Assembly: GCF_933775445.1 (NCBI RefSeq)
Contig: NC_065874.1
Span: forward strand, 8,575,001-8,639,000
Direction of reading: 5' to 3'
DNA: 64,000 nucleotides
Origin: Argentina anserina
Taxonomy: Eukaryota > Streptophyta > Magnoliopsida > Rosales > Rosaceae
Shown here: positions 41,394-52,711 of the stretch, piece after piece
How positions within the stretch are numbered: position 1 is the stretch's first letter
How the letters are laid out: the number at the start of each line of letters is the position of its first letter
Position numbers and translations under genes: made by a program
Notes under the pieces: generated by a model
Databases searched by the model: none
What the model was told of the DNA's origin: nothing
Seen by the model: only the letters and a program-made list of their open reading frames with translations

Positions 41394-41770
41394 GTAGAAG
41401 AAGTAGCCCCAGATTGGCCTAGATGCATCAAAATCGATCCTCAAACGTAGATATTCCCTATTACCGACAACTTGAGGATCCAGGACAGAACCCAGCTGAG
41501 TACTCCCCAATTTTCTACCATTTGTCTCCTTCAACTGCTCCTGAAAAATGCCGTGAGCCTGATACAGTAGGTTGCCCTCATGCATGGTATCAATCTCATC
41601 CAGAGATAAGGATCTCGGCCAATGAAGAATGGAGAAGCAGAGCCCCTTCACATCCCAAGGGGCAAGGCCTATCATCGATAAGCTTACAACTAACTTCTCA
41701 GACCCAACAGTGGTGGAATAAGTGTTTTTCTTTCACCCAGGCTCTTCCACATACCCATTAGTGTGAGTTT
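41382..41770 (-). pseudogene. Retrotransposon ORF1-like fragment (DUF4283 / zf-CCHC_4 type)
   Basis: On the minus strand, a roughly 100-residue frame contains PWDVKGLCFSILHWPRSL, then a short gap, then REYLRLRIDFDASRPIW. This order resembles the DUF4283 and adjoining segment found in plant LINE-type ORF1 and related retroelement proteins, where the motif is WxxxGxxxxxxxW followed by an (I/V)RVRxDVxKPL-like strand. The frame is truncated at both ends, with no zinc knuckle and no reverse transcriptase nearby. It is most likely a dead insertion between the two kinase copies. The similarity is from memory of the family and is moderate. Confidence 0.45.
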
Positions 41771-41850
41771 GATGCCAACCAACTTCGGCAATGAGGGTAC
41801 CCAGTAAGCAAATACCTTGCTCAATACTAAGTTTAATACCTTGCTTCAAT

Positions 41851-42246
41851 TAGGGCCGGGAGTTGCTACCGAAAAATAGTACTGACATCGACCGTTCCGT
41901 ATAAAATATTGACGGATCGGGACAAATCGGTGATTTTTTTCATCTCATACTAAACTTAATATTGTAAAGTTTGTAAACGGTTCAATTCGGTACATGTATA
42001 ATTCGTACTAATGTATCTCAAATCTATGTATTTTTAATGTTTTCTTTAGCGTTTTAGGTCCTAATTGCACTTTTGTAAGCTTGTAATATTAATTTACATT
42101 AGCTAATAGTTTTAAATATATAAAAATACATGCAAAGTGTAAATTTTACCAAACCGAACTAAAATTGAAACAAAATAAAATTTCGGCATCAATATTGATA
42201 TCAATAAAAGCTAAATATCAAACCGAACTGTACCGGTCCAGCCCTA
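41851..42246. mobile_element. MITE-like element with TAGGGC...GCCCTA ends, about 396 bp
   Basis: The left end reads TAGGGCCGGG and the right end reads CCGGTCCAGCCCTA, so the termini are inverted repeats (TAGGGCYGG). The interior is AT-rich, with CAAACCGAACT and CGGTTCAATTCGG words but no coding frame. TAGGGC-type ends are common in plant hAT-like MITEs; I see no clean 8-bp duplication at the flanks. Confidence 0.6.
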
Positions 42247-42717
42247 CCTTCCATGATATCCCCATCCTCCTAAGGAATCTCATCATGTTGTTGAGGGGCA
42301 AGATATAAGTGGATATGATAACAAGATTAAGATTGCTGGAAGGGAGAAACAAACGGGCTTAGATTTAAGGTTTGTAATGGTGGGAGGAAGTGAGGAACTG
42401 TCGGTGGGAGAGAGAAAAAGGCTTAGATTTAAGTTTTTACATATCAACTTGCTTAATGTTGACCGATTGCATTTCTACCGTGTGTTTAGATATTGTAATT
42501 TAAGTTTTCATATAAATTATAAGATAATAAAAATAAAAATTTAATAAATTTGAATCACATTAATTAAGAATTTCATTGTTTGAATTATATAACGTGAAAC
42601 ATTTAAAAATAACAAAAATTAAGGTCATTTAGAAAGAATTCAGAAAACACCTATTTTTTGATGAAATTCAAGTGGGGAATCTCCATTGTAAATTCTCTTA
42701 TTTATTTTTCACATGAA

Positions 42718-43025
42718 TTATAAGACTATTCTCCGAAGACTTCCAAGCTGTTAATTGCTTCAAGTATATAAAATATAGATAATATATATATATCTATATG
42801 GTTCGTGTCGTTTGATGTGACACAGCTGGTTTATATATACAGCAATCAATAATCTAACTGGTGCAGTTATTATCGCAACGTTGTTATCAGCCTTTGGAAA
42901 GTGGGCTTTAGTCGTCTACGTTCTATTTCAACCTTGTTGATAACCTGCAAATCTTCCATCGATCTACAGCCAACCTCGATCCCTCTTTAGCTTGTAGTAA
43001 TCTTGGGTTCCCGCCGCATATATAA
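42718..43025 (+). promoter_or_regulatory. Proximal promoter and 5' leader of kinase copy 2
   Basis: The interval has the same sequence as 31,373-31,680 at a constant offset of 11,345 bp, including the TATA-like box. It marks the left end of the duplicated segment; sequence further left is unrelated. Confidence 0.7.
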
Positions 43026-43275
43026 ATGTCGGGACCTTCATCGTCATCGTCGTCTGTTCTGGTCTTTCTTTGGTGTGCTGCTGCCATGTACTGCTTCATC
43101 TCGGGCCTTACTGGTGTAACCGAAGCTCAGGCTCCTTCTCTAGCTCCCTCATCTCAACCTCAAGCCACCACAGATCCATCTGAAGGTTTCTATTTCCCTC
43201 TCTTCCCTATATCTACGTAAGTACGTGCCTTTATTTCCCAATTGACGAAACAATGCATGCTGAGGAATAATAATC

Positions 43276-44495
43276 AGCGGCGGAACCATGATTTAATTTT
43301 GGGGTTCAGATATAATGTATTAAATCAACGATCATAAGTTGAAAAATTGAAACCCTAATATAATATTTTTTCTAAACTATATTCGATAACTAATAATTCA
43401 ACAATTAAAAATTAAATTAAATTTCAAACTCATACAAGTTTAATAAAATACAATATCAAATTAACCATATATCAAACAAAACTCGATTGTTCTTGCATGT
43501 TCCGAAAGTCATCTATTATTGAGTCAATGTTGAACTTTTTTGCAATTTATTTCTCAATGTACATCGATTAATAAGTAGTTGAGGATAATTTTATTAGGAG
43601 GGATCCACTACTCATAAAAATATGAAATCTAACCAACTAATGTAAATTAATACTTTTTTTTAGAAAAAATGTAAATTAATACATAGTAAACCCTGTATGT
43701 GGAAAACCTAAGGGGTCTGGACCAATACTCCAATATAGTTTCACCATTAATAATATGGACATATATATATATAGGAGAATTTTCAGGTGCGGACGTCCGT
43801 ACCTTACGTAATGTACGGATTCGCCGATTCCGGCGAAGGCAGGCTGCAACGGCAGGGAGGACCACGACAGCCGCACTCCCCACCGCCCGGTGGTCCCGTC
43901 TGTGCCGGTAGGAGCTCCATCGGCGACCCACAGCGGCCGGAATCGCGAAATCGTCGGAATCTGCTCAGAAACTTCATTTTTACAGATTTCGGCCATCGTG
44001 GGCCACCGATGGAGCTCCGGCCGGTACAGACTAGATTGCTGGGAGGTGGGTAGTGCGGCTGTGCTGGTCCGCCGCGCCGTTGCGGCATGCCGTCGTCGGA
44101 ATCGGCAAATCCGCACGGTGCGGACGTCCGCACCTGAAGCGGCCTATATATATATGTATATAACCACGCTTCGTTTTATATGATCGAAATTCCATCCGGT
44201 ACTTAAAAGGACTAGTTGATACGGAGCTCACATTGTTTCATGAAAACTAAAAAAAGTAGCGACACAATTTTTCTCTTAATTTCTTGTAGATTTGGTTGAT
44301 GTATACTAATCAGGTAGAGTCACTTGCATGGTTTGTTGTCAAATCACTCAAATGGATTTAACGAGTGTGATCAGATAACCAAAAATCAGACAATCACAGA
44401 GCGGCCTTGATCGACGTGCCAATTGACTTTTTACCACTAGTTGAGGTATACATTATTTACAATACATTTTTTTTTGGGTACATAAATAATGTAAT
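43276..44495. mobile_element. About 1.2 kb of inserted sequence in intron 1 of copy 2
   Basis: The first intron of copy 2 aligns with that of copy 1 just before 43,276 and again from about 44,500. The intervening sequence is absent from copy 1. It begins CAGCGGCGGAACCATG, a terminus style common in plant repeats, and contains a GC-rich foldback element. The frames in it on both strands are not genes. Confidence 0.6.
43768..44152. mobile_element. GC-rich foldback element, about 380 bp
   Basis: The left arm (TTTTCAGGTGCGGACGTCC...) and the reverse complement of the right arm (CTTCAGGTGCGGACGTCC...) match over about 90 bases, including a GCCGATTCCG block and a GCAACGGC block. The whole element is flanked by TATATATA on both sides, which could be the target. 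A further internal inverted pair contains GGAGCTCC. The interior has multiple open frames on both strands only because it is GC-rich and palindromic. Confidence 0.75.
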
Positions 44496-44639
44496 ACATT
44501 TAGAAACGACTCAAACGAGAGTTTTACCATTGTCAAAAGAAAAAAGATTCATTATTATAAGAATCTTGATTGTTAATCACCTTCCAAGCTAAATACTGGT
44601 AAGTGGTAAGGCTGCATTTGGTAAAACTTTTCACCTTAT

Positions 44640-45860
44640 CTATTTATACTACTATATAAAGTCATTACTTAAAAAAATCACCAAAAAGTGATTCGGCTAA
44701 AATACTATTTTTAAACACAATTACACAAAAAGAGTATGCATTATGAAAATAAAAATGAATAAGTTTTCAAAAAAATAAAATAAAACATATAACAACAAAT
44801 AAAATATGTTTTTGTTTACCACCACTCAGTGGGAAACTTCAATTAATCTGTGCGATGCACGTGTGAAAGGTCGCGTTCACGCGTGCGATTATACGTTTTT
44901 AATTGATATATTAATTAATGTGAATTTTTATTAAAAGTAAATTCATATTAATTATTCTTTTGCATGTGTGAAAGGATCACATTGAGAAGTGTTGATATAT
45001 ATAAACATAGAATACAATTAGAACACTAAAAGCTGAAAGGATCACATTTATGTCACAATTCCGAAATTTTAAGTGATAAACTCGAAATCGAAGTCATGAA
45101 AAAGTCTAAAACAATCTCAAATACATATTGAAATCATCGTATAGTCACATTATATCGTAATTGAGTTCATAGTATGTATCAGTCGATTTGATTATTACAA
45201 AACCAGTTTATAATTCAAGTATTATAACAAATGGAAATGTAAACCCTCTCAATTCTCACCACAAATAGAAATAATAAACTTCAAAAATATTCAGATTAAC
45301 CCTCCAATTATGCTAATCCACACTTGCAGAACTATCTCATACATCATCGAATATGTGCACCGGGATTGTAAACACAAACCCGGTAAACTTTGCAGCTCAT
45401 ATGAGTAAACCAACAGTATAACACACATCGTATACAAAAGAAAATACAGATGACATTTAAATATAAATGCACTCATAAGACACAAGACAGCCCATGCCAT
45501 CTGAATGTCCAATAATATCTGAAAATATGTATACTCATGAGACATTGGGCAACCCATCTGTTTACCCAAATTACATTTACAATATGGGTACTCATGAGAC
45601 CCAGGTACTCATCTGTTACCCCTCATCCAGTACGCCGTCAAATACTGGGCAACCCATCTGTTACCCAATATCACAAAAATATGGGTACTCATGAGACCCA
45701 GGCAACCCATCTGTTACCCCTCATGCAGTACACCGACAGACAGACTAGAGCTCTAACTGAATCGTAACTGTCACCCGGCCAAGGCTTAGTTCCGATACTG
45801 CCAACACGTCCGAAGACAGAAAAAATGTTTTAACAAGACTCAAAATCTCATTTCTTGGGA
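44640..45860. other. Sequence replacing LRR exons in copy 2
   Basis: Copy 1 has exons 2-17 in the corresponding interval. Here there is AT-rich DNA with no LRR remnant, then a minisatellite, then a GC-richer patch (45,740-45,825). Homology to copy 1 resumes at about 45,880, just before the acceptor at 45,927. Confidence 0.6.
45525..45735. repeat. Minisatellite with CAACCCATCTGTTACCC units
   Basis: CATCTGTTACCC occurs three times (a fourth unit reads CATCTGTTTACCC). It alternates with ATGGGTACTCATGAGACCCAGG, seen in near-perfect form twice and partially once more. Spacing is irregular (about 45-65 bp). Confidence 0.75.
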
Positions 45861-48548
45861 TACTGCTTTATAACCGAAGTTAAGTGTAATCTCTCACATC
45901 TTCTGTAAAATTAATCTCTGTTTTCAGGGAAATCTTGTTCTAAAGAATTTTGACATACGAAAAGAGGCAGGGGGATCTAAAGTAGCTGTTCAGAAGGAAT
46001 ACACAGTTCAGGTTTCAGAAAACTACATTGAAATCCAACTCTTTTGGGCTGGAAAGGGGACTTGCTGTGTACCTGCGCAGGGTACTTATGGACCTATTAT
46101 TTCAGCCATTAGTGCTACACCAGGTAATATAATGTGGAAATTTAAGGTTCAACTTAGGAACATCCTATTTTATATTTCTCAATGTTGTTCCATGTTGTTG
46201 ACCCCAAAGCTTTTCTACAGATTTTGAACCTACTGTCAGTAACCACACTCCAACTAATAAGAAGATTAGGACTGGGCTGATAGTAGGGATTGTTGTTGGT
46301 GGTGGAGTTTTAATTCTGATGATGGTAGCTTTCTACATCGTTCAAAGAAGAAAAAGGCCCAACTTTGATGATGTCGAAGGTAAACTGTTACTTCTATTGT
46401 GAACAAAGGGTATTTGACTAATTTCTTTGTAGTCAAATTCTTAATTTATGCATGCATTTGTGTATGTATGAGTATTTTTCTATCTGATTTACAAGAAAGC
46501 TTAAAAGCCTACCAGCTATATATGTAACTTTATAGTAGATGCTCTAGGCTTAATTAAGTAGATATACAGAAAGTCACATGATGGTGTTCTGTTTAACTTG
46601 CAGAGCTGTTGGGGATTGATATTGGACCGCTCACTTTCAGTTATTCTGCACTGAAGTCGGCTACAAATGACTTTAGTCCAGAAAACAAGCTTGGAGAGGG
46701 AGGATTTGGACCTGTTTATAAAGTAAGTTGCTGCTATAATCAAGGGCATGGCATGTCTTCAAACGTGTCAACCGTAAATGATTACTCGTTGATTGAGAAG
46801 TTGAACAAGTTTATATTAGTTTTCCTAAACACTTGGAATTTTAATATTGATAGGGTACCCTTCATGATGGAAGAGTAATTGCCGTGAAGCAATTGCCTGC
46901 AGCATCCCACCAAGGAAAGAGCCAATTTGTAACTGAGATTGCCACTATATCTGCTGTACAACACAATAATCTTGTGACTTTGTATGGATTCTGCGCTGAG
47001 GGAGTTAAAAGGCTCCTTGTCTATGAGTATCTTGAAAACAGTAGTCTTGATCATGCATTATTTGGTATGAAAACAACATAATTGATCTATTACTATTCTT
47101 TAATATATCATTTACGTAACATTTAAAAGATTTCATGTTATGACTTGTATGAAACAGGAAACAAAAGTTTAAACCTCGATTGGTCAACACGATTTGACAT
47201 ATGCTTGGGAGTAGCTAGAGGTTTAACTTATCTTCATGAGGAATCAAGGCTTCGAATTGTACATACAGATGTGAAGGCCAGTAATATCCTGCTCGATTCT
47301 GATCTCATCCCCAAGATTTCAGATTTTGGTTTGGCCAAGCTTTATGACAATAAAATGACCCACATAAGTACCGGGGTTGCGGGAACAATGTAAGAGTTAT
47401 GAGATCTAGTCAACTTGTTTTTCTTTTTGTATTACTTTGATTTTCAATTTATTTGCCTTTTGTCATACAAATAAGTTTTGTTAGTTAGTTACAAGTAGTA
47501 CTTACAACTGTCCATGATGCAGAGGGTATCTTGCACCGGAATATGCCATGCGTGGACACCTTACAGAAAAGGCCGATGTGTTTGCATTTGGTGTTGTAGC
47601 TCTAGAAATTCTCAGTGGTAGGCCAAATTCTGACCCAAGTTTGGAAGAAGATAAGATTTATCTTCTGGAATGGGTAAGGACTTTGTCTTGTTCCCTGTTG
47701 ATCTTTTATAAAGGCTTTTCAGTTCTTAATCCTGGCTATGTTCATTACATATGATTTCACCTCACCGATTTTTCTAATAAAATCTGGTTTTCACCACAGC
47801 ATTCCTTCTCTTGGTATCTTCTGCATTGGTTTCATCCTTCATGATTCTCTTTCTGCTTCTCAGGCTTGGAACTTGCATGAAAACAACCGTGAAGTCGAAC
47901 TAGTGGACTATAGATTATCCGAATTCAATGAGGAAGAAGCAAAACGTATAATGAAGATAGGACTCTTGTGCACTCAAACATCACTGATGTTGCGGCCTAC
48001 AATGTCTGGTGTTGTGGGAATGCTTACAGGAGCTATCACTTGGTACTTGACTGATTGGAAATTCAATGATGCTACAACCGCAAACATATCACTTGGTATG
48101 TCAACTCAAGGAACTTCTTCGAGCCTTTTCAACTCATCGGCTAGTCCAAGCATAGTAGGGGATGCACCGCAAACACCTACAAATGCCACTCATCCCTTGA
48201 TTCACAGTACTGTTAATGATGGTCGCTGAGAAGTTTAAAGGAATTGAATTATTAAATTAAATGTGGCACAGAGCGATTGAATAGTAAGTTCTGATGGAAA
48301 TCATGTAGACAAAATCTTCTTGTTATTTATTCATTTTGATGGATTTTTTTTTTGTGAGCGAGTGAATCTGTAATCAAAGGAATTGCAAGTTATTGAAGAT
48401 GGTCGTGATTCATGAACATCATTGAGAGATGAATACAACATAATCTCTAATGGATATAAAAATATGTGCAAAATAATTTGAGATTGTGATTCATTATTTT
48501 ACTCTTTTCTTTTTGCCATTTTGTTCTTATTCTTAAATATGTGCAACG

Positions 48549-48915
48549 GCTGGAATGCACCTTTACCTGAAGGAGCCATTCTTTTGTCTTATTACGTGGC
48601 ACTCTGTGATTGGTTGAGATAAAAAAAATCTCGCTCCACGTGGGTTGCCTCGTCCTCATATTTTGAATGATTGTTTTCTGTCGGCGCGGCTTGTGCGAGC
48701 TGAGTGGAATTGGGTAAAATCTGCGATGGAGGACGGTAAGACGAGGATTGAGGTGTGCGAGAGAAGCTAGGTAATTGTTTTTGTACAGTAAAATGAAAGC
48801 ATCATTTCGAATTTCAGATCTGGAATCAGAACCACCGTCTCACAGTCGCGACGACATCGTTCTTCAATTTTCACGAATCCACCGCATCGGGTCTCTTCGT
48901 CAAAGGTCAGTAATC
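48549..48915 (+). repeat. Left terminal inverted repeat of the 9.1-kb element
   Basis: This arm pairs with the right terminal repeat at 57,160-57,648. It contains a CCAAT-type box (TGATTGG), a TTACGTGGCA motif and a perfect CCACGTGG G-box. These are plausible promoter elements directed into the element. Confidence 0.75.
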
Positions 48916-50960
48916 GTGGCGGATGGAGAGGGTTGCAGCTCAATGAGGTGTCGCCACCCCTGCTTCGTCGACTCGCTCTTCAACCGCATTGCCCCTTTCT
49001 AAAACGACATATGGTTCTGCCTCTTCCTTCAATCTTTCTTTGTAAACGTTAACCTTGTTAAAGACATCATTTGTTCTGTTTTTCAGTTGCGATATGTTGA
49101 GCTTAGGTCAGCACCGACTATGCTTGTGTCATCGACTGGGTAATTTCAAACTTCATCTCATTTTGTTCAAAGTTCTATTTAATTTTTTTCTTACTTGCGG
49201 TTTTTTGCCCATCAATCTTCGGCTTTGTAGTGCATATATGGGTGACAGTGTATTGGATTTGTGCTGAGCAAGTGGAAATCTACCATATATGTTGTCTGAG
49301 AAGGTTGAGATCAATGGCTTAGTGTATATTTTAATGGGTTGAACACTTTAACTTTAACTTTGGAGTTCCGTTGCAAAGTTTTGGTTACTCATTCAAACCC
49401 AAATCATGGTAATTTGGTCTGAGTTGTTTAAAGGTCAATTTGTGATAGCTCTATAGATAAGTTGATATGGTAGACTAATGGCCATACACATTTATATAAA
49501 AAATAAAAAGAAGAAATTCCTAATATCAGATGACTCTTTAGATGTAATTGTTTCAAGTACATCCTAGTATTGTAGTAGTGATTCTTTTCTATATAATGCA
49601 GCTTTTTTTTAACTATCTTCTCAGAATGCCCAAAGCTAAAATCCTTCAGTTCTAATGCTCACCTTCATAATTTACTTATGTGAAAACAAGATTGGAATCG
49701 CAGATTTTTTTTTTGGTTATGTTGTAGGAGAATCCAGACGGAAGGAAGAGTACTTTTGTTTTGCTGAACACTAATGTGCTTGTTATTCATTCTTCTATGA
49801 CATTGTAAACAGAGGAGAGCAGCTTTGTGTAAGAAACTTATCTCGATTATTCATTACTTTCTTGTTCCTAAAACTAAATGGGAAGGGTGTTAGTCTTATT
49901 GTAACTTTGTTTACTTGTCTAGTGTAAGCATCAGTTAGCTGCAAGACTTGCTATATGGAAATACATACATGGGAACATTGGTGATAAGGTGTCTCACGAG
50001 CAATTGGCTATATTACTTTCCAAGCTATGAAATAAGTGGACGAAACCAAAATATGGTAAAAGGAATTGAAGAGGTACACGAGAATAGTTGATAACTGAAT
50101 CTGTTCACCTACTTAATATGCACTTATGCATGAATTGCAAGCATACTGTGAAATTCATTATTCCATCTCTAGGAAACACAGATGTACATATTCTTTGACT
50201 AGAAGTAACTAAGCATTATCTGATATATGGTTTTGTTTTAATGAAATTTATGTTACTGAAGCATTTATTCTTATATCTCTGGTTGTTCCACTTTTTCTGA
50301 GTTGGCTATGATTATTTTGCCTGAATTTTACTCCGATAGTAATAGTTCATTTATTGGGCTTCTCGGTCCCTCTATGTACATTATGTATACTGCTATGTGA
50401 GTTGAAAACTTGTTTGACCTTCCATTTGAATTTATTCGGTTGGGTATTTGATAGGTAATATAACTAAAACTCATTATGCATACTTGAAAACACAAACAAG
50501 GGTGTCGAAGATTTTTGTATGCATAATTATTATGTTTAAACTAAAACAATGCAACATTGATTTTCTGGCCATGAAGATCAATGCATCCCTAAACTAAGCT
50601 GCAAACTTGTCAAGATCTACATTGATCTGCATGGCAAGTCCGCAGATTTATGTTCCTTTGTATTCTCTATGATCTTAACAAGGTTAAAGTTATGAAACAT
50701 CAGTTTCACGTTGGCAGTCTTCAAATATAGGGATTAAACTGTCAAGGTTTGTTTCTGTTGTTGATTAAACCTCAACCGGTAAATATTAATGTGACATGCA
50801 AAAGCTTCTTACCTCAGGGAAGAAACCTTCGGCACCTTCCCAAGCTCAATTGAAAGACAGTAGTGCATAACTGGTGATTCTCTTTCTCTGTGTAGACCTT
50901 TATTAGTATCAAGTGAAGATATAGTTGTTTTGAGCACTGTCTCATCTTCTGAATTCTGCA
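48915..50960. other. Interior of the 9.1-kb element, no gene recognised
   Basis: Possible exon-like pieces with AG and GT borders occur (for example 49,087-49,139). The frames are short and I recognise no family. Any captured sequence here is unidentified. Confidence 0.35.
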
Positions 50961-50963
50961 TAG

Positions 50964-51183
50964 GTTGGTCTAAAGGCTGCTAACAAAGGTTTCAGATGCG
51001 ATGGTGTTGGGTATCTCGACCATCTAGATGTCCCTTGGAATGAAACATATAATGCTGATCAACTTGAAGGAATACATGATTCTTCCAAGCAAAAGCTTGT
51101 CCCTTGGAGGAGAGGTATGCATATGGGGTAAGACTGGTGATCCATCCAATGTTCAACAAACAATATGGCCTCGAGTTGCTGCA
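50964..51183 (+). pseudogene. Beta-hexosaminidase (GH20) exon fragment, frameshifted
   Basis: After a good acceptor (CTGCATAG), the frame reads GFRCDGVGYLDHLDVPWNET and then YNADQLEGIHDSSKQKLV. A single extra C in a CCC run near 51,100 then breaks it. The next frame continues LGGEVCIWGKTGDPSNVQQT and then IWPRVAA. This is the C-terminal part of the GH20 catalytic barrel of plant HEXO enzymes (family pattern LGGE.CMWGE..D.S...QTIWPRAAA), which trim N-acetylglucosamine from N-glycans. Other exons of the enzyme were not found, and the following RLW region is missing. It is a dead fragment lying inside the 9.1-kb element, probably captured from a functional gene elsewhere. Confidence 0.75.
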
Positions 51184-51199
51184 TGTATAATATATGTAG

Positions 51200-52680
51200 T
51201 AAAAACTAGATAATCACTACAACATATGTTTAAGTTAAATAGAACCCAAGCTGCACTTTTGTGAAAATGGATATTTGGTATTGGCACAGTACTCTAGCTT
51301 CATTTGTTTGTCAATTCTTGTGTGCTTGCCTATTTTTGATAAATGTGCATTTTCTTGCTTTCACATCTCGGTACCAGTTGTTGAGTTGTTTGAAGGTGAC
51401 CTTTATACTTCCCTGTATGTAGTATGGTTAATGCCATGTTGGCACTCTACTTGTTACTCTTCAATACTGCATTAGGATCCAAGGAAATATTATACAGTTG
51501 TTGAATTCTTATCCCCGACCCATCTTTTAAGGTACAATATACTCATTTCTCATAAAGAATCTGAACAACTCATTACCTTGGATCAAGAAAAGCCTTTACA
51601 ATAAGCCATGGGTGAAGTATCACATTTCAGGCTCTAAGAAATTTCAGCAATTACCTCTAGCATTACGCTATACTTACATTTATCAAGATGTCATGACCAA
51701 TGATATTATAGGTGGCCTATGAATCCTCTTCCCCCTTTGATGGCATATATAATGTGATGGTTTAACATAAACATAAATGTGAGGTTCTGCTTTATTCCCT
51801 TTTCATGATTTAAATTAATAATTCATATATCAAACGCCTGAATAATTCCAAGAGTTGATTATTCACAAATTTTAGTCTGAGTAAAGGATATCAAGTCATC
51901 AAAAGAAACCTATAATTTCACCTGCTTTAACGCAAGCATCCGTTGGCCAGCAAGAGGTGTAGAATTATATCACCATATACATGTGAGAGAATTTTAATGG
52001 TGGTGATGGCATGCTCTAAGGCGGCCGGACTGTAGCAGACGGTGGTGGTGAAGGCAGGCGGTGGTCTGGTTTCAAAAAGACGTGGAAAAGAGCGATCAAA
52101 TGTGTTTATCATCAGTAGATCAAATCATGTAGCTCTAATACCGACAAGAAATATGAAAAGAGCAATATAAGGCTGTGTTTTTAGTTTTTTTTTTTGTAAA
52201 TTTAAGGCCAATGGAATAGAACCTGGGTTTGTGTGTAGCTACAAAAGTTTTTGTATCAGTTTACATGCCGTCTTTGGAGGTAATCTTTTGGAAGGAATGT
52301 GAGTCTAAACTTGGTAGTTGAGTGGCTCCACTCACTCAAGTACTCGTAGTCTCGTATTGTTGATATGTAACCCGGTTCTAGTCAACAGCACTCCACCTTT
52401 TTTTCTACCAAGTTTGACATAATTATTAGCTTGATAATCCAAAAAACAAATTAATGGGAAATAAAAAAGAAGGATTTTCAGAAAAGAACATGAGACTTCC
52501 CCAAGCTTTATTTTAAACAATTATTCAAAGTCGACAGTAATTTAATTCTATTTTATTTTCTAATTTCATAAAAATCGTGGATTCTTTATTTTAATAATAT
52601 AAAATGTATTATTAAACAACAAATAATTTTGATAAAAAATATAGAACAATAAGTAACTAATTTGAACAAATTGACAGGAT
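51200..52680. other. Interior of the 9.1-kb element, no gene recognised
   Basis: AT-rich sequence with scattered short frames. No further hexosaminidase exons and no transposase motif are visible. Confidence 0.35.
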
Positions 52681-52711
52681 CGAACTTGTGCAGTCGTCAC
52701 CCACCTATTTG

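Larger units (their letters stand above)
43026..48229 (+). pseudogene. Truncated second copy of the LRR-malectin receptor kinase
   Basis: Retained exons, by comparison with copy 1: 43026-43185 (signal peptide, [16 protein letters not shown]), then 45928-46123 (distal malectin part), 46221-46379 (membrane segment), 46604-46722, 46854-47064, 47158-47389, 47523-47673 and 47864-48229 (kinase). Exons 2-17, meaning the cap, all LRRs and the first malectin exon, are absent from the 2.7 kb between. Splicing 43185 to 45928 gives a phase mismatch and a stop (TTTTGA) a few codons later, so the full-length chain cannot be made. The exons from 45,928 onward remain open and in phase with normal splice sites, so a kinase-only product from another start is conceivable. 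The kinase keeps GEGGFG, the Lys of VIAVKQL and DFG. However, HRD has become HTD ([10 protein letters not shown]), and the C-tail has an in-frame 8-codon loss. Confidence 0.88.

Noticed and set aside
43647..44231. Multiple overlapping frames on both strands (70-146 residues)
   Set aside because: Products of the GC-rich palindromic foldback element; arms translate to mirror-like peptides.
49087..49139. Exon-like piece with AG/GT borders (RYVELRSAPTMLVSSTG)
   Set aside because: Too short to assign to a family; noted as possible captured sequence but not annotated.
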